Below, piece after piece: positions 1 to 5,618 of a stretch of 8,045 bases of DNA. Both the position numbers and the translations under genes were made by a program. The stretch lies in assembly GCA_029938595.1 (NCBI GenBank), contig JAOZUP010000107.1:2491-10535 (forward strand). The letters are read 5' to 3'. The notes under the pieces were generated by a model that was given only the letters and a program-made list of their open reading frames with translations, searched no databases and was not told where the DNA came from. Position 1 is the first letter of the stretch. Every line of letters starts with the position of its first letter. Source of the DNA: Thermoanaerobaculales bacterium. GTDB lineage: Bacteria > Acidobacteriota > Thermoanaerobaculia > Thermoanaerobaculales > Sulfomarinibacteraceae.

Positions 1-154
1 GGGTGGGCGACTCCACGATCTGATTGAAGTCGTCCCACAGGAAGTCGGCCTTGAGCGCCGGAGAAAGAAGAACCGCGATCAAGACGAGCAGCAGCACGGT
101 CTGTATCGCGCCACTTCGGGATACGGAGGCTCGGGCAAATTCCATCTCCTCCAT
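1..154 (-). CDS. N-terminus of a membrane protein, possibly GT39/TMTC-like glycosyltransferase (partial)
   Basis: The gene starts at 154 on the minus strand and runs off the left edge, leaving 51 codons. The visible protein begins MEEMEFARAS, has one hydrophobic segment at about residues 18-34 (TVLLLVLIAVLLSP), then ADFLWDDFNQIVESP. One N-terminal membrane helix followed at once by an F-x-W/Y-D-D motif is typical of multi-pass GT39/PMT-type and TMTC-like (TPR-containing) glycosyltransferases, whose first periplasmic loop carries the catalytic acidic pair; here that would be D41 and D42. This assignment rests on about 50 residues and is inference. The ATG at 154 has a GAGG about 11 nt upstream. 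An in-frame ATG at 145 is preceded directly by GGAGGAG, which is too close for a normal ribosome site. The gene is divergent from the glycan operon on the other strand, which would suit a glycosyl-transfer role. Confidence 0.6.
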   Translation of the reverse strand, partial: MEEMEFARASVSRSGAIQTVLLLVLIAVLLSPALKADFLWDDFNQIVESPT

Positions 155-177
155 TGTCGCAGTAACCTCGTTACGCT

Positions 178-202
178 CAAATTTGTGTGCGCAACGAATT
201 TG
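178..202. promoter_or_regulatory. Inverted repeat in divergent intergenic region, possible operator
   Basis: CAAATT at 178-183 and AATTTG at 197-202 are exact complements separated by 13 nt. The left half also lies in an 8-bp palindrome, CAAATTTG (178-185). The site is AT-rich against a GC-rich background and sits between two divergently transcribed genes, so a regulator-binding site is plausible. No known operator consensus was recognised. A second short inverted repeat, GTAAC-CTC-GTTAC (162-174), lies in the leader of the minus-strand gene, with that gene's likely ribosome site in its loop. Confidence 0.3.
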
Positions 203-245
203 AAAACTGACCTCCTTCCTGCACTTCCTCCGCCGCGCTCCAGCT

Positions 246-251
246 TATAAT
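246..251 (+). promoter_or_regulatory. Perfect -10 hexamer TATAAT for the glycan operon
   Basis: An exact sigma-70-type -10 box lies 45 nt before the ATG at 297. Transcription would start near 258, after the in-frame ATG at 255, which argues for the later start codon. No convincing -35 box is present 16-18 nt upstream (the bases there are C/T-rich around cacttcc), so the promoter may be weak or activator-dependent. The assignment rests on the hexamer and its place upstream of the first gene of a run. Confidence 0.45.
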
Positions 252-296
252 CGAATGGTGCCCGCGCCTCGGTCTTCTTCCCATCAACCTGGCTCC

Positions 297-1250
297 ATGT
301 GCGCCCGCATCGGCGTGGTGGTGGTGAGCCACAACTCGGAGGAGGACCTCCCGGTTTGCCTGACGGCGCTGACCGCGGCGGAGGGGGTCGAGCGTGTGGT
401 GGTGGTGGACAACGCCTCGCACGATGCCTCGAGGGAGGTCGTGCGGGCCGTTGAGGACCCCCGAGTCATTCTGGTCGACGAGGAGATCAACAGCGGCTTC
501 GCCGGCGGCTGCAACCGGGGATTTGAGGAGCTGGGCGACGATTTCGAGGTCCTCGCCTTCCTCAATCCGGATGTCGAGGTCGAGGCGGACTGCCTCTCGC
601 GCTGTGCCGCGGTGCTGATGGCCGATCCGGGTCTGGCGGGGGTCGCGCCGCGTCTGATGCGAACCGACGGCCGGACGGTGGACACCGTCGGACAGGTTCT
701 CAAGAGCTTCAATCTGGAGGTCGAGGACCGTGGTTACGGCGCTCCGCCGACTGCCGAGCTGATGCAGCCGCGCACCGTGCTGGCCGCGTGCGGGGCGTTG
801 GCTGTTTTTCGCCGCTCCGCTCTCGAGTCGGTTGCAGAGGATCACGGGCCGTGGGCGCAGCACTATTTTTGCTTCTGGGAAGACCTCGAGCTCGGTTGGC
901 GGCTGGTCAACCGTGGCTGGCGGATTCAAACCGTGCCGGAGGCGGTGGCGACCCACCGCCGGGGCGGCGGCGCCGCCACCGGCGGCGGCCCCTTGCGTTG
1001 GCGCAGACCACCGGAGCTCGAGGCGTGCATCCTGACCAACCGTTGGATGACCCTCATCCGCCACCTCCACCCCCTTGATCTGGCGCTACGCCTGCCCGTA
1101 CTCTTGTTGTGGGATCCAGGTCTCGTGGCGGCGGGCGCGCTGCGGCGGCCGTCGCTCGCCGGGCATCTGCGTCGGCGGTGGCCGTTGGTGGTCAGCGAGT
1201 GGCGGGGCCGAAACCGATATTCCAGACGGAGGTTGCACGGGCTTCTATGA
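297..1250 (+). CDS. Glycosyltransferase family 2 (rhamnosyltransferase-like)
   Basis: This 317-aa cytosolic or membrane-associated enzyme should transfer a nucleotide-activated sugar to a lipid-linked acceptor. The GT-A fold is clear: the first strand IGVVVVSHNSEEDL (5-18), VVVVDNASHD (34-43), NSGFAGGCNRG (65-75), the metal/nucleotide-binding loop LNPDVEVE (89-96), ACGALAVFRR (164-173), and the acceptor/base region FWEDLELGWRLVNRGWRI (193-210). The pattern matches the WbbL/RfbF-like branch. The frame is open from ATG 255, but 297 is preferred: the 14 extra codons use many T/A-ending codons unlike the rest of the gene, the TATAAT box would place the mRNA start near 258, and the family normally begins directly at the first strand. 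Neither start has a clear Shine-Dalgarno. The stop overlaps the next start by 4 nt (ATGA). The sugar and acceptor cannot be told from sequence. Confidence 0.9.
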   Translation: MCARIGVVVVSHNSEEDLPVCLTALTAAEGVERVVVVDNASHDASREVVRAVEDPRVILVDEEINSGFAGGCNRGFEELGDDFEVLAFLNPDVEVEADCLSRCAAVLMADPGLAGVAPRLMRTDGRTVDTVGQVLKSFNLEVEDRGYGAPPTAELMQPRTVLAACGALAVFRRSALESVAEDHGPWAQHYFCFWEDLELGWRLVNRGWRIQTVPEAVATHRRGGGAATGGGPLRWRRPPELEACILTNRWMTLIRHLHPLDLALRLPVLLLWDPGLVAAGALRRPSLAGHLRRRWPLVVSEWRGRNRYSRRRLHGLL

Positions 1251-2248
1251 CGATACGTCTCATCCTCGGGTTCTTCCTCGCCTACTTCCTCGCCCTGGTC
1301 GGTACTCCCATGGCACGCGAGGCGGCGCTTCGCTTTGGCGTCGTCGACCGGCCTGACGGCAAGCTCAAGGACCACGGCGAGCCGGTTCCATACCTCGGCG
1401 GGCTCGCCGTCTTCACCGCCTTTCTGCTGTCGATCGGCATGACCTTCGAGTTCGACGCTGAGCTGCTGGCGCTGCTGCTGGCTTCGACCATCGTGACCAT
1501 GGTTGGACTGATCGACGATTTCGGCGCGTTGACACCGAAACCGAAAGTGATCGGTCAGGTGGTGGCGGTCTTCGTGCTCTTGAAGGCGGGGATCATGGTC
1601 CAGGTGGCCTTCATGCCGTGGTGGGTGCGGCTGATCATCACTATTCTGTGGCTGGTGGGGCTGTCCAACGCCTTCAACCTGGTCGACATCATGGATGGAT
1701 TGGCGGCCGGGCTCGGGGTGACCGCGGCGACCTTTCTGCTGGTGGTGGCACTGCTCAACGGGCGTTTCGTGGTGGCTGCCTTTACGGTGGCGATGATCGG
1801 CGCCCTTCTCGGTTTTCTGCGCTTTAACTTCTTTCCCGCCACCATCTATCTCGGCGACTGCGGCAGCCTCTTCATCGGCTTGACTCTGGGCGCGCTGGCG
1901 ATGGTGATGGACTACACCCGCTACAACCCGCTTGGCTGGCTGGCGCCGCTCTTCATCCTCGCCGTGCCGTTGGTCGACACCCTCTTTGTGATCGTGCTCA
2001 GGATTCGAGCTGGGCGCAAGATCTACTACGGCAGCCCCGACCACTTTCCGCTCCGTATCCGCCGCCGCCTCGATGGTTGGACGGCGGGCACTGTGGTGGT
2101 CAGCTACGCGGTGGCAGTAGTCTTCGGTGCGCTCGGGTTGGTGGTGCTCTTCCTCGACCCGGTGTCGACGCTGATCCTGACCGGAGTCGTCGGCGCGGTG
2201 GTGCTCGGCCTCCTTGTGTGGCTGGCCGCCGTGCCGATGGAGGAGTGA
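1247..2248 (+). CDS. Polyprenyl-phosphate sugar-1-phosphate transferase (WecA/MraY superfamily, PF00953)
   Basis: This 333-aa multi-pass inner-membrane enzyme should transfer a sugar-1-phosphate, probably HexNAc-1-P from a UDP-sugar, to undecaprenyl phosphate, which starts a lipid-linked glycan. Family motifs appear in order: GVVDRPDGKLKDHGEPVPYLGG (in two parts, 31-40 and 41-52), the Mg-binding acidic pair LIDDFGAL (88-95), NAFNLVDIMDGLAAG (141-155, the NxxNxxDGxDGL-type motif), LGDCGSLFIG (202-211), PLVDT (241-245), and a cytosolic loop SPDHFPLRIRRRLDG (263-277) with H266, where WecA-like enzymes carry a substrate-binding His motif. About ten hydrophobic segments span the chain. The start ATG 1247 overlaps the upstream stop by 4 nt, implying translational coupling. 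GGAGG at 1229-1233 is rather far from the start. The longer open frame from 1109 overlaps the glycosyltransferase and was not used. A MurNAc-pentapeptide MraY role is unlikely given the neighbours. Confidence 0.9.
   Translation: MTIRLILGFFLAYFLALVGTPMAREAALRFGVVDRPDGKLKDHGEPVPYLGGLAVFTAFLLSIGMTFEFDAELLALLLASTIVTMVGLIDDFGALTPKPKVIGQVVAVFVLLKAGIMVQVAFMPWWVRLIITILWLVGLSNAFNLVDIMDGLAAGLGVTAATFLLVVALLNGRFVVAAFTVAMIGALLGFLRFNFFPATIYLGDCGSLFIGLTLGALAMVMDYTRYNPLGWLAPLFILAVPLVDTLFVIVLRIRAGRKIYYGSPDHFPLRIRRRLDGWTAGTVVVSYAVAVVFGALGLVVLFLDPVSTLILTGVVGAVVLGLLVWLAAVPMEE
2239..2245 (+). promoter_or_regulatory. Ribosome binding site of the FAD oxidoreductase gene
   Basis: GGAGGAG lies within the last codons of the transferase gene, just before the overlapping stop/start TGATG (2246-2250). 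It fixes the start of the oxidoreductase at 2248 rather than at the far upstream in-frame ATG at 2077. The gap to the ATG is only 2-4 nt depending on which GGAG pairs, which fits reinitiation by a ribosome finishing the upstream gene. Confidence 0.6.
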
Positions 2249-3543
2249 TGGCGCCGGTCCTGATTGTCGGTGGAGGCCTGACCGGGCTGGTGGCGGCCGA
2301 GCGGCTCGAACAGACCGGGGTGCCGGCGGTGGTGCTTGAACGCGAGGCGGAGCCGGGCGGGGCGTGCCGCAGCCTGGAGGCCGACGGTTACGTCTTCGAC
2401 TACACGGGACATCTGCTGCACGTGGCACGGGCGGAGACCGAAGCTTATCTCGCAGAGCTCGGGGTCTGGGATCAGCTTGTAGTCCACGAACGACGTGCGG
2501 CAGTGGTCATCGGCGGCCGGATGACACCCTACCCGGTGCAGATCAACACCCACGGTCTGGCCCCAGATGTGCGGCGGGACTGTCTGCTCGGCTTCGTACG
2601 GGCCTGGGCACAGGACGGGGGTGAGGAGCCCGCCGATTTCCGTGAGTGGGTGCTCGACCGCTTTGGCGAGGGCCTGGCCCATCACTTCTTCTTTCCCTAC
2701 AACTCGAAGCTTTATCGCGCTGCGCCCGAGGAGCTGGGCCTCGACTGGGTGGGCCGCTACGTGCCGAAGCCGGAGCTCGAGGAGGTCATTGATGGGGCGC
2801 TCGGCCTGCACTCAGGCGCGGTCGGCTACAACGCCACCTTCCGCTACCCTGCCAGCGGGGGAATCCGCATGCTGCCCGACGCGGTCGCCCGGCGCGTGGA
2901 CAATCTCCAGCTCGAGCGCGAGGTGGTGCGCATCCACCTCGGTGAGAGCTGGGTAGAGCTCGCCGGCGGCGAGCGTCTCGAGTGGCGGCGCCTGGTGTCC
3001 ACGATTTCGCTGCCCGCCCTCATGGATTGCATTGTCGACGAGCTGCCTGAGGACGTGGCGGACGCCCGGAGTGCCTTACGGTGGGTGCGGGTTCTCAACC
3101 TCGCGCTAGGGGTGGAGGGCGCCGCGCCAAGTGATGAGCACTGGCTCTACTTCCCGGATCCCGAGCTGCCCTTCTATCGGGTGGGCTTCCCCTCGAACCA
3201 CGGCGAGCTGGCGCCGACGGGCCACCACACGGTGTCGGTGGAGCTCAGCCTCGACCCCGACTGCGGGGACGTCGAAGATCTGGCCGGTGCCGCCGAAAAG
3301 GCACTGGTCGACATCGATCTGCTCGACCCGGCCGCGGTGCGGGTGCGTCGAGTGACCGTGCTCGACCCCGCGTACGTGGTCTTCGACCATCAGCGGCGCG
3401 AGGCGGTTGCTCTGCTGAGAGCTTTCCTTCGCCGGCAGGGTGTGACGTTGGCGGGACGCTGGGCGGAGTGGAAGTACTCGGCGATGGAGGACGCCATCCT
3501 TGACGGGATGACCGCCGCCCGCCGTTTGGCGGCCCCAGAGTGA
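2248..3543 (+). CDS. FAD-dependent oxidoreductase, amine oxidase / UDP-galactopyranose mutase-like
   Basis: This 431-aa flavoprotein is probably cytosolic. The N-terminus is a classic FAD-binding Rossmann fold: LIVGGGLTGLVAAERL (5-20) with GxGxxG, then acidic VLERE (29-33) for the ribose, then EPGGACRS (35-42) and the FDYTGHLLH segment (50-58). Middle motifs HHFFFPYNSKLYRA (145-158) and FRYPASGGIRMLPDAVA (198-214) and the C-terminal FAD segment LAGRWAEWKYSAMEDAILDG (401-420) match the COG1232 group of protoporphyrinogen-oxidase/amine-oxidase-like proteins, whose polysaccharide-cluster members are often labelled UGM-like or amine oxidase. It starts within the previous stop (TGATG) and so is coupled to the PNPT transferase. 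A role in sugar or lipid-linked intermediate modification is inferred from this context. A true heme-pathway oxidase is unlikely here, and identity as UGM cannot be claimed because its typical motifs were not recognised. Confidence 0.85.
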   Translation: MAPVLIVGGGLTGLVAAERLEQTGVPAVVLEREAEPGGACRSLEADGYVFDYTGHLLHVARAETEAYLAELGVWDQLVVHERRAAVVIGGRMTPYPVQINTHGLAPDVRRDCLLGFVRAWAQDGGEEPADFREWVLDRFGEGLAHHFFFPYNSKLYRAAPEELGLDWVGRYVPKPELEEVIDGALGLHSGAVGYNATFRYPASGGIRMLPDAVARRVDNLQLEREVVRIHLGESWVELAGGERLEWRRLVSTISLPALMDCIVDELPEDVADARSALRWVRVLNLALGVEGAAPSDEHWLYFPDPELPFYRVGFPSNHGELAPTGHHTVSVELSLDPDCGDVEDLAGAAEKALVDIDLLDPAAVRVRRVTVLDPAYVVFDHQRREAVALLRAFLRRQGVTLAGRWAEWKYSAMEDAILDGMTAARRLAAPE

Positions 3544-3559
3544 CGAGCTGCGACCAGAT

Positions 3560-3592
3560 GCGGGCGCGCGGACGCGCAGGCGGGACGCCCGC
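3560..3592 (+). repeat. GC-rich hairpin after the FAD oxidoreductase gene
   Basis: GCGGGCG (3560-3566) can pair with CGCCCGC (3586-3592). A competing smaller stem GCGGG-ACG-CCCGC (3580-3592) and a GC-alternating inner segment are also present. It lies 16 nt after the stop codon. There is no following T-run, so it is not a standard intrinsic terminator. It looks like part of a composite intergenic repeat and could slow or protect the mRNA end. Confidence 0.4.
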
Positions 3593-3632
3593 GCCACAAG
3601 GACTCCGGGATGCCTCATGTTCACCGTGTCCG

Positions 3633-3649
3633 GCAGGCGGCTTGCCTGC
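3633..3649 (+). repeat. Short perfect hairpin GCAGGC-GGCTT-GCCTGC
   Basis: This is a 6-bp perfect stem with a 5-nt loop in the gap before the second glycosyltransferase. No T-run follows within 10 nt, only G-rich sequence, so a terminator is not supported. With the upstream GC hairpin and the downstream TTCGAAA repeat it forms a compact block of repetitive sequence. Confidence 0.35.
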
Positions 3650-3670
3650 AGGGGGCGGGTGGACGGAAAA

Positions 3671-3698
3671 TTCGAAATTCGAAATTCGAAATCCAAAA
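3671..3698 (+). repeat. Tandem heptamer TTCGAAA (three exact copies plus one degenerate)
   Basis: Three exact head-to-tail copies (3671-3677, 3678-3684, 3685-3691) are followed by a diverged TCCAAAA (3692-3698). Each unit contains the palindrome TTCGAA. It is sharply AT-rich in a GC-rich genome and non-coding in style. The last A of the array forms the A of an in-frame ATG (3698), so automated start calls for the next gene may fall in or before the repeat. Similar TTCGAAA-type tracts occur between genes in many environmental bacterial genomes, from memory and not checked. Confidence 0.7.
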
Positions 3699-3715
3699 TG
3701 GGTGGGTGGTCATTG

Positions 3716-4855
3716 GTGAGTGACCGCATCCGCGTTCTGTTGGTGATCACGCGGCTCGAGCTCGGAGGTGCGCAGCGGGTGGTGCTGCACACCGCGAGGA
3801 ACCTCGATCGGGAGCGCTTTGCAGTCGCCCTCGCGTGGGGGCCCGGGGATCTCCTCGACGACGAGGCGATGGCCATCCCCGACCTCGATGGCTTCCCGGT
3901 CGGCTCGTTAGTGCGGCCGGTCGCGCCGATCTCCGATTTTCGGGCCCTCGCGTCGCTGCGCACTGCGATTCGCTCCTTCCAGCCCCAGGTGATCCACACC
4001 CACTCCTCCAAGGCGGGCATCCTCGGCCGTCTGGCGGCGCGTCTCGAGCGGGTGCCGGCGGTCGTTCACACCGTGCACGGGTTCGGGTTCACCCCCCTCC
4101 AGCCGGCCCCCGTGCGGATGGCCTTCCGGACCACGGAGAGCATCCTCGCGCGTTTCACCGACCACTTCGTGACGGTTTCGGAAAGGGACCGGCAGCGGGG
4201 GATCGAGATGGGACTCTTCCCGCCCGGGCGGGCGACGGTGATACGTGCCGGGATCGATCTCGAAAAGTTTCGCACCGCCGCTAACGGTGATGCCGTGTGT
4301 GAACGCCTCGGGATACCGATCGACTCGCCGCTGGTGATCCAGATCGGAAACTTCAAGGCGCAGAAGGCGCCGCTCGACTTCGTGCGGGTGGCCGCCGCCG
4401 TGCAGAAGGAAATCCCCGATACATGGTTCGTCATGGTCGGCGACGGGCCCCTGCGGGGAAGGGCCGAGGAGCTTGCCCGCTCGCTCGGTGTTGCCGATCG
4501 GATGACCTTCTGCGGCTGGTGGGACGACGTGCCGGGGTTGCTGGCGGCGACAACGGTGTCGGTGCTCACCTCGCGCCACGAGGGCCTGCCGTGCTCGGTC
4601 GTCGAGTCATTGGCCGCGGGGGTGCCGGTGGTGGCGACCGCCGTCGACGGCACGGTGGAGGTGGTACGCTCCGGCGACAACGGGTTCCTCGCGCCGGCCG
4701 GGGACGTGGGCGCGCTCGCCGAGGGCGTGAGCACTATCTTGGCCGACGCCGAGACCCACAAGCGATTTGCGGCGGCAGCGAGCGTCGGTCTCGAGGCCTT
4801 TAATCACGACCTCATGGTGCGGCAGCAGGAGGAGCTCTACGGTGCCCTGGTCTGA
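3716..4855 (+). CDS. Glycosyltransferase family 4 (GT-B fold)
   Basis: This 379-aa (from GTG 3716) glycosyltransferase is predicted to act at the cytosolic face of the inner membrane, extending a lipid-linked glycan. Visible motifs are LELGGAQRVV (14-23, N-terminal acceptor-side loop), HTHSSKAGILGRLAARL (94-110), TVHGFGFTP (119-127), ViRAGIDLEKF-type hinge (175-185), IGNFKAQKAPLDF (210-222), VMVGDGPLRGRAEELA (239-254), and the nucleotide-sugar site SRHEGLPCSVVESLAAGVPV (286-305), whose E289 and E297 form the EX7E motif. The frame is open from 3617, but 3617-3715 encodes hairpin and TTCGAAA-repeat sequence. Start candidates are ATG 3698 (right after the repeat), TTG 3713 and GTG 3716; 3716 gives MSDRIRVLLVITRLE, the usual family N-terminus, but no candidate has a strong ribosome site. 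Its last 14 nt overlap the prepilin peptidase gene. The donor sugar is unknown. Confidence 0.9.
   Translation: MSDRIRVLLVITRLELGGAQRVVLHTARNLDRERFAVALAWGPGDLLDDEAMAIPDLDGFPVGSLVRPVAPISDFRALASLRTAIRSFQPQVIHTHSSKAGILGRLAARLERVPAVVHTVHGFGFTPLQPAPVRMAFRTTESILARFTDHFVTVSERDRQRGIEMGLFPPGRATVIRAGIDLEKFRTAANGDAVCERLGIPIDSPLVIQIGNFKAQKAPLDFVRVAAAVQKEIPDTWFVMVGDGPLRGRAEELARSLGVADRMTFCGWWDDVPGLLAATTVSVLTSRHEGLPCSVVESLAAGVPVVATAVDGTVEVVRSGDNGFLAPAGDVGALAEGVSTILADAETHKRFAAAASVGLEAFNHDLMVRQQEELYGALV
4827..4834 (+). promoter_or_regulatory. Strong Shine-Dalgarno AGGAGGAG setting the prepilin peptidase start
   Basis: AGGAGGAG lies 7 nt before GTG 4842, inside the last codons of the glycosyltransferase gene. 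It is the best ribosome binding site in the window and selects GTG 4842 over ATG 4869 and over the in-frame ATG at 4767. Confidence 0.75.
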
Positions 4856-5618
4856 AGAACCGCTCGTGATGGTCTGGGTATTCGCCTTTGGAGCCATCGT
4901 CGGCAGCTTCCTCAACGTGGTGATCTATCGCTTGCCACGGGACATCTCGATATGGCACCGGCCGCCGTCCTCCTGTCCGAAGTGCGGGACCCCCATTCGC
5001 TGGTACGACAATCTGCCGGTCGTGTCCTGGCTCGTGTTGCGTGGCCGCTGTCGGAGCTGCCGTTCGCCGATCTCGATCCGGTATCCCTTGGTCGAGCTCG
5101 TTTCCGGCGCGCTGACCCTGTTGGCATTTATGCGCTGGGGCCCCAGCATTACCGGGGTCGAGATCGTGATCTTCACCTGGATATCCCTGGCCCTCGGTCT
5201 GATCGACCTCGACTTCCAGATTCTGCCCAACCGATTGACCTACCCGTCGATTCTCCTCGGCCTCGGGTTCTCATGGTTCGGGGGCTACACCTGGTGGCTC
5301 GACTCGCTGGTCGGTGCGCTGGTGGGCGCCCTGCTGCCGACCCTCGTGATCGTCATCTACCGGCTGTGGCGGGGGATTGACGGCATGGGTTGGGGAGACG
5401 TCAAGTACCTCGCCGCCATCGGTTCGGTGGTTGGTCTTCGGGGTTGCGTCGGCGTTCTCGTCGTGGGTGCGACCCTCGGTGCAATAGTCGGGTTGGGGCT
5501 GATCGCCAACGGGAAGGGCTCGGGCAAGACCGCGCTGCCGTTCGGCACCTTCCTCGCGCTGGCCGTGATCCTGTGGCTCTACGCGCCCGCATCCTGGCTC
5601 GCGTGGAGCCCGCTGTAG
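4842..5618 (+). CDS. pilD: Prepilin peptidase / N-methyltransferase (PilD/GspO type, A24 aspartic peptidase)
   Basis: This 258-aa inner-membrane bifunctional enzyme cleaves the leader of type IV prepilins or type II secretion pseudopilins and methylates the new N-terminus. The N-terminal part has the first helix and GSFLNVVIYRLPRDIS (21-36), then the zinc-type cysteines C45, C48, C70 and C73 flanking IRWYDNLPVVSWLVLRGRC (52-70), the methyltransferase-associated domain. The peptidase part has LIDLDFQILPNRLTYP (120-135; D122/D124) and GMGWGDVKYLAAIG (181-194; GxGDxK, D186), the two aspartates expected of the family, and ends LPFGTFLALAVILWLY (232-247). Length is normal, and several membrane segments follow residue 86. 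GTG 4842 is chosen because of the AGGAGGAG 7 nt upstream. It overlaps the preceding glycosyltransferase by 14 nt, so translation is probably coupled. No pilin, ATPase or secretin gene is nearby. The 3' end overlaps selA convergently by 40 nt. Confidence 0.93.
   Translation: MPWSEEPLVMVWVFAFGAIVGSFLNVVIYRLPRDISIWHRPPSSCPKCGTPIRWYDNLPVVSWLVLRGRCRSCRSPISIRYPLVELVSGALTLLAFMRWGPSITGVEIVIFTWISLALGLIDLDFQILPNRLTYPSILLGLGFSWFGGYTWWLDSLVGALVGALLPTLVIVIYRLWRGIDGMGWGDVKYLAAIGSVVGLRGCVGVLVVGATLGAIVGLGLIANGKGSGKTALPFGTFLALAVILWLYAPASWLAWSPL

Noticed and set aside
961..992. GC-rich palindromic stretch (GGCGGCGCCGCC at 966-977, flanked by GGGGC and GCCCC)
   Set aside because: It lies inside the glycosyltransferase and encodes a Gly/Ala-rich loop. 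Codon choice in a GC-rich genome explains it.
177..1070. 297-codon open frame on the minus strand
   Set aside because: It is antisense to the family 2 glycosyltransferase, with a His/Arg-rich product and no recognisable motif.
926..2428. 500-codon open frame on the minus strand
   Set aside because: It is antisense to three well-supported genes, and its product is a low-complexity His/Arg/Gln/Pro-rich chain with no domain, typical of the complementary strand of GC-rich coding sequence.
3560..3649. Possible intrinsic terminator after the FAD oxidoreductase gene
   Set aside because: The hairpins are real, but no T-run follows either stem.
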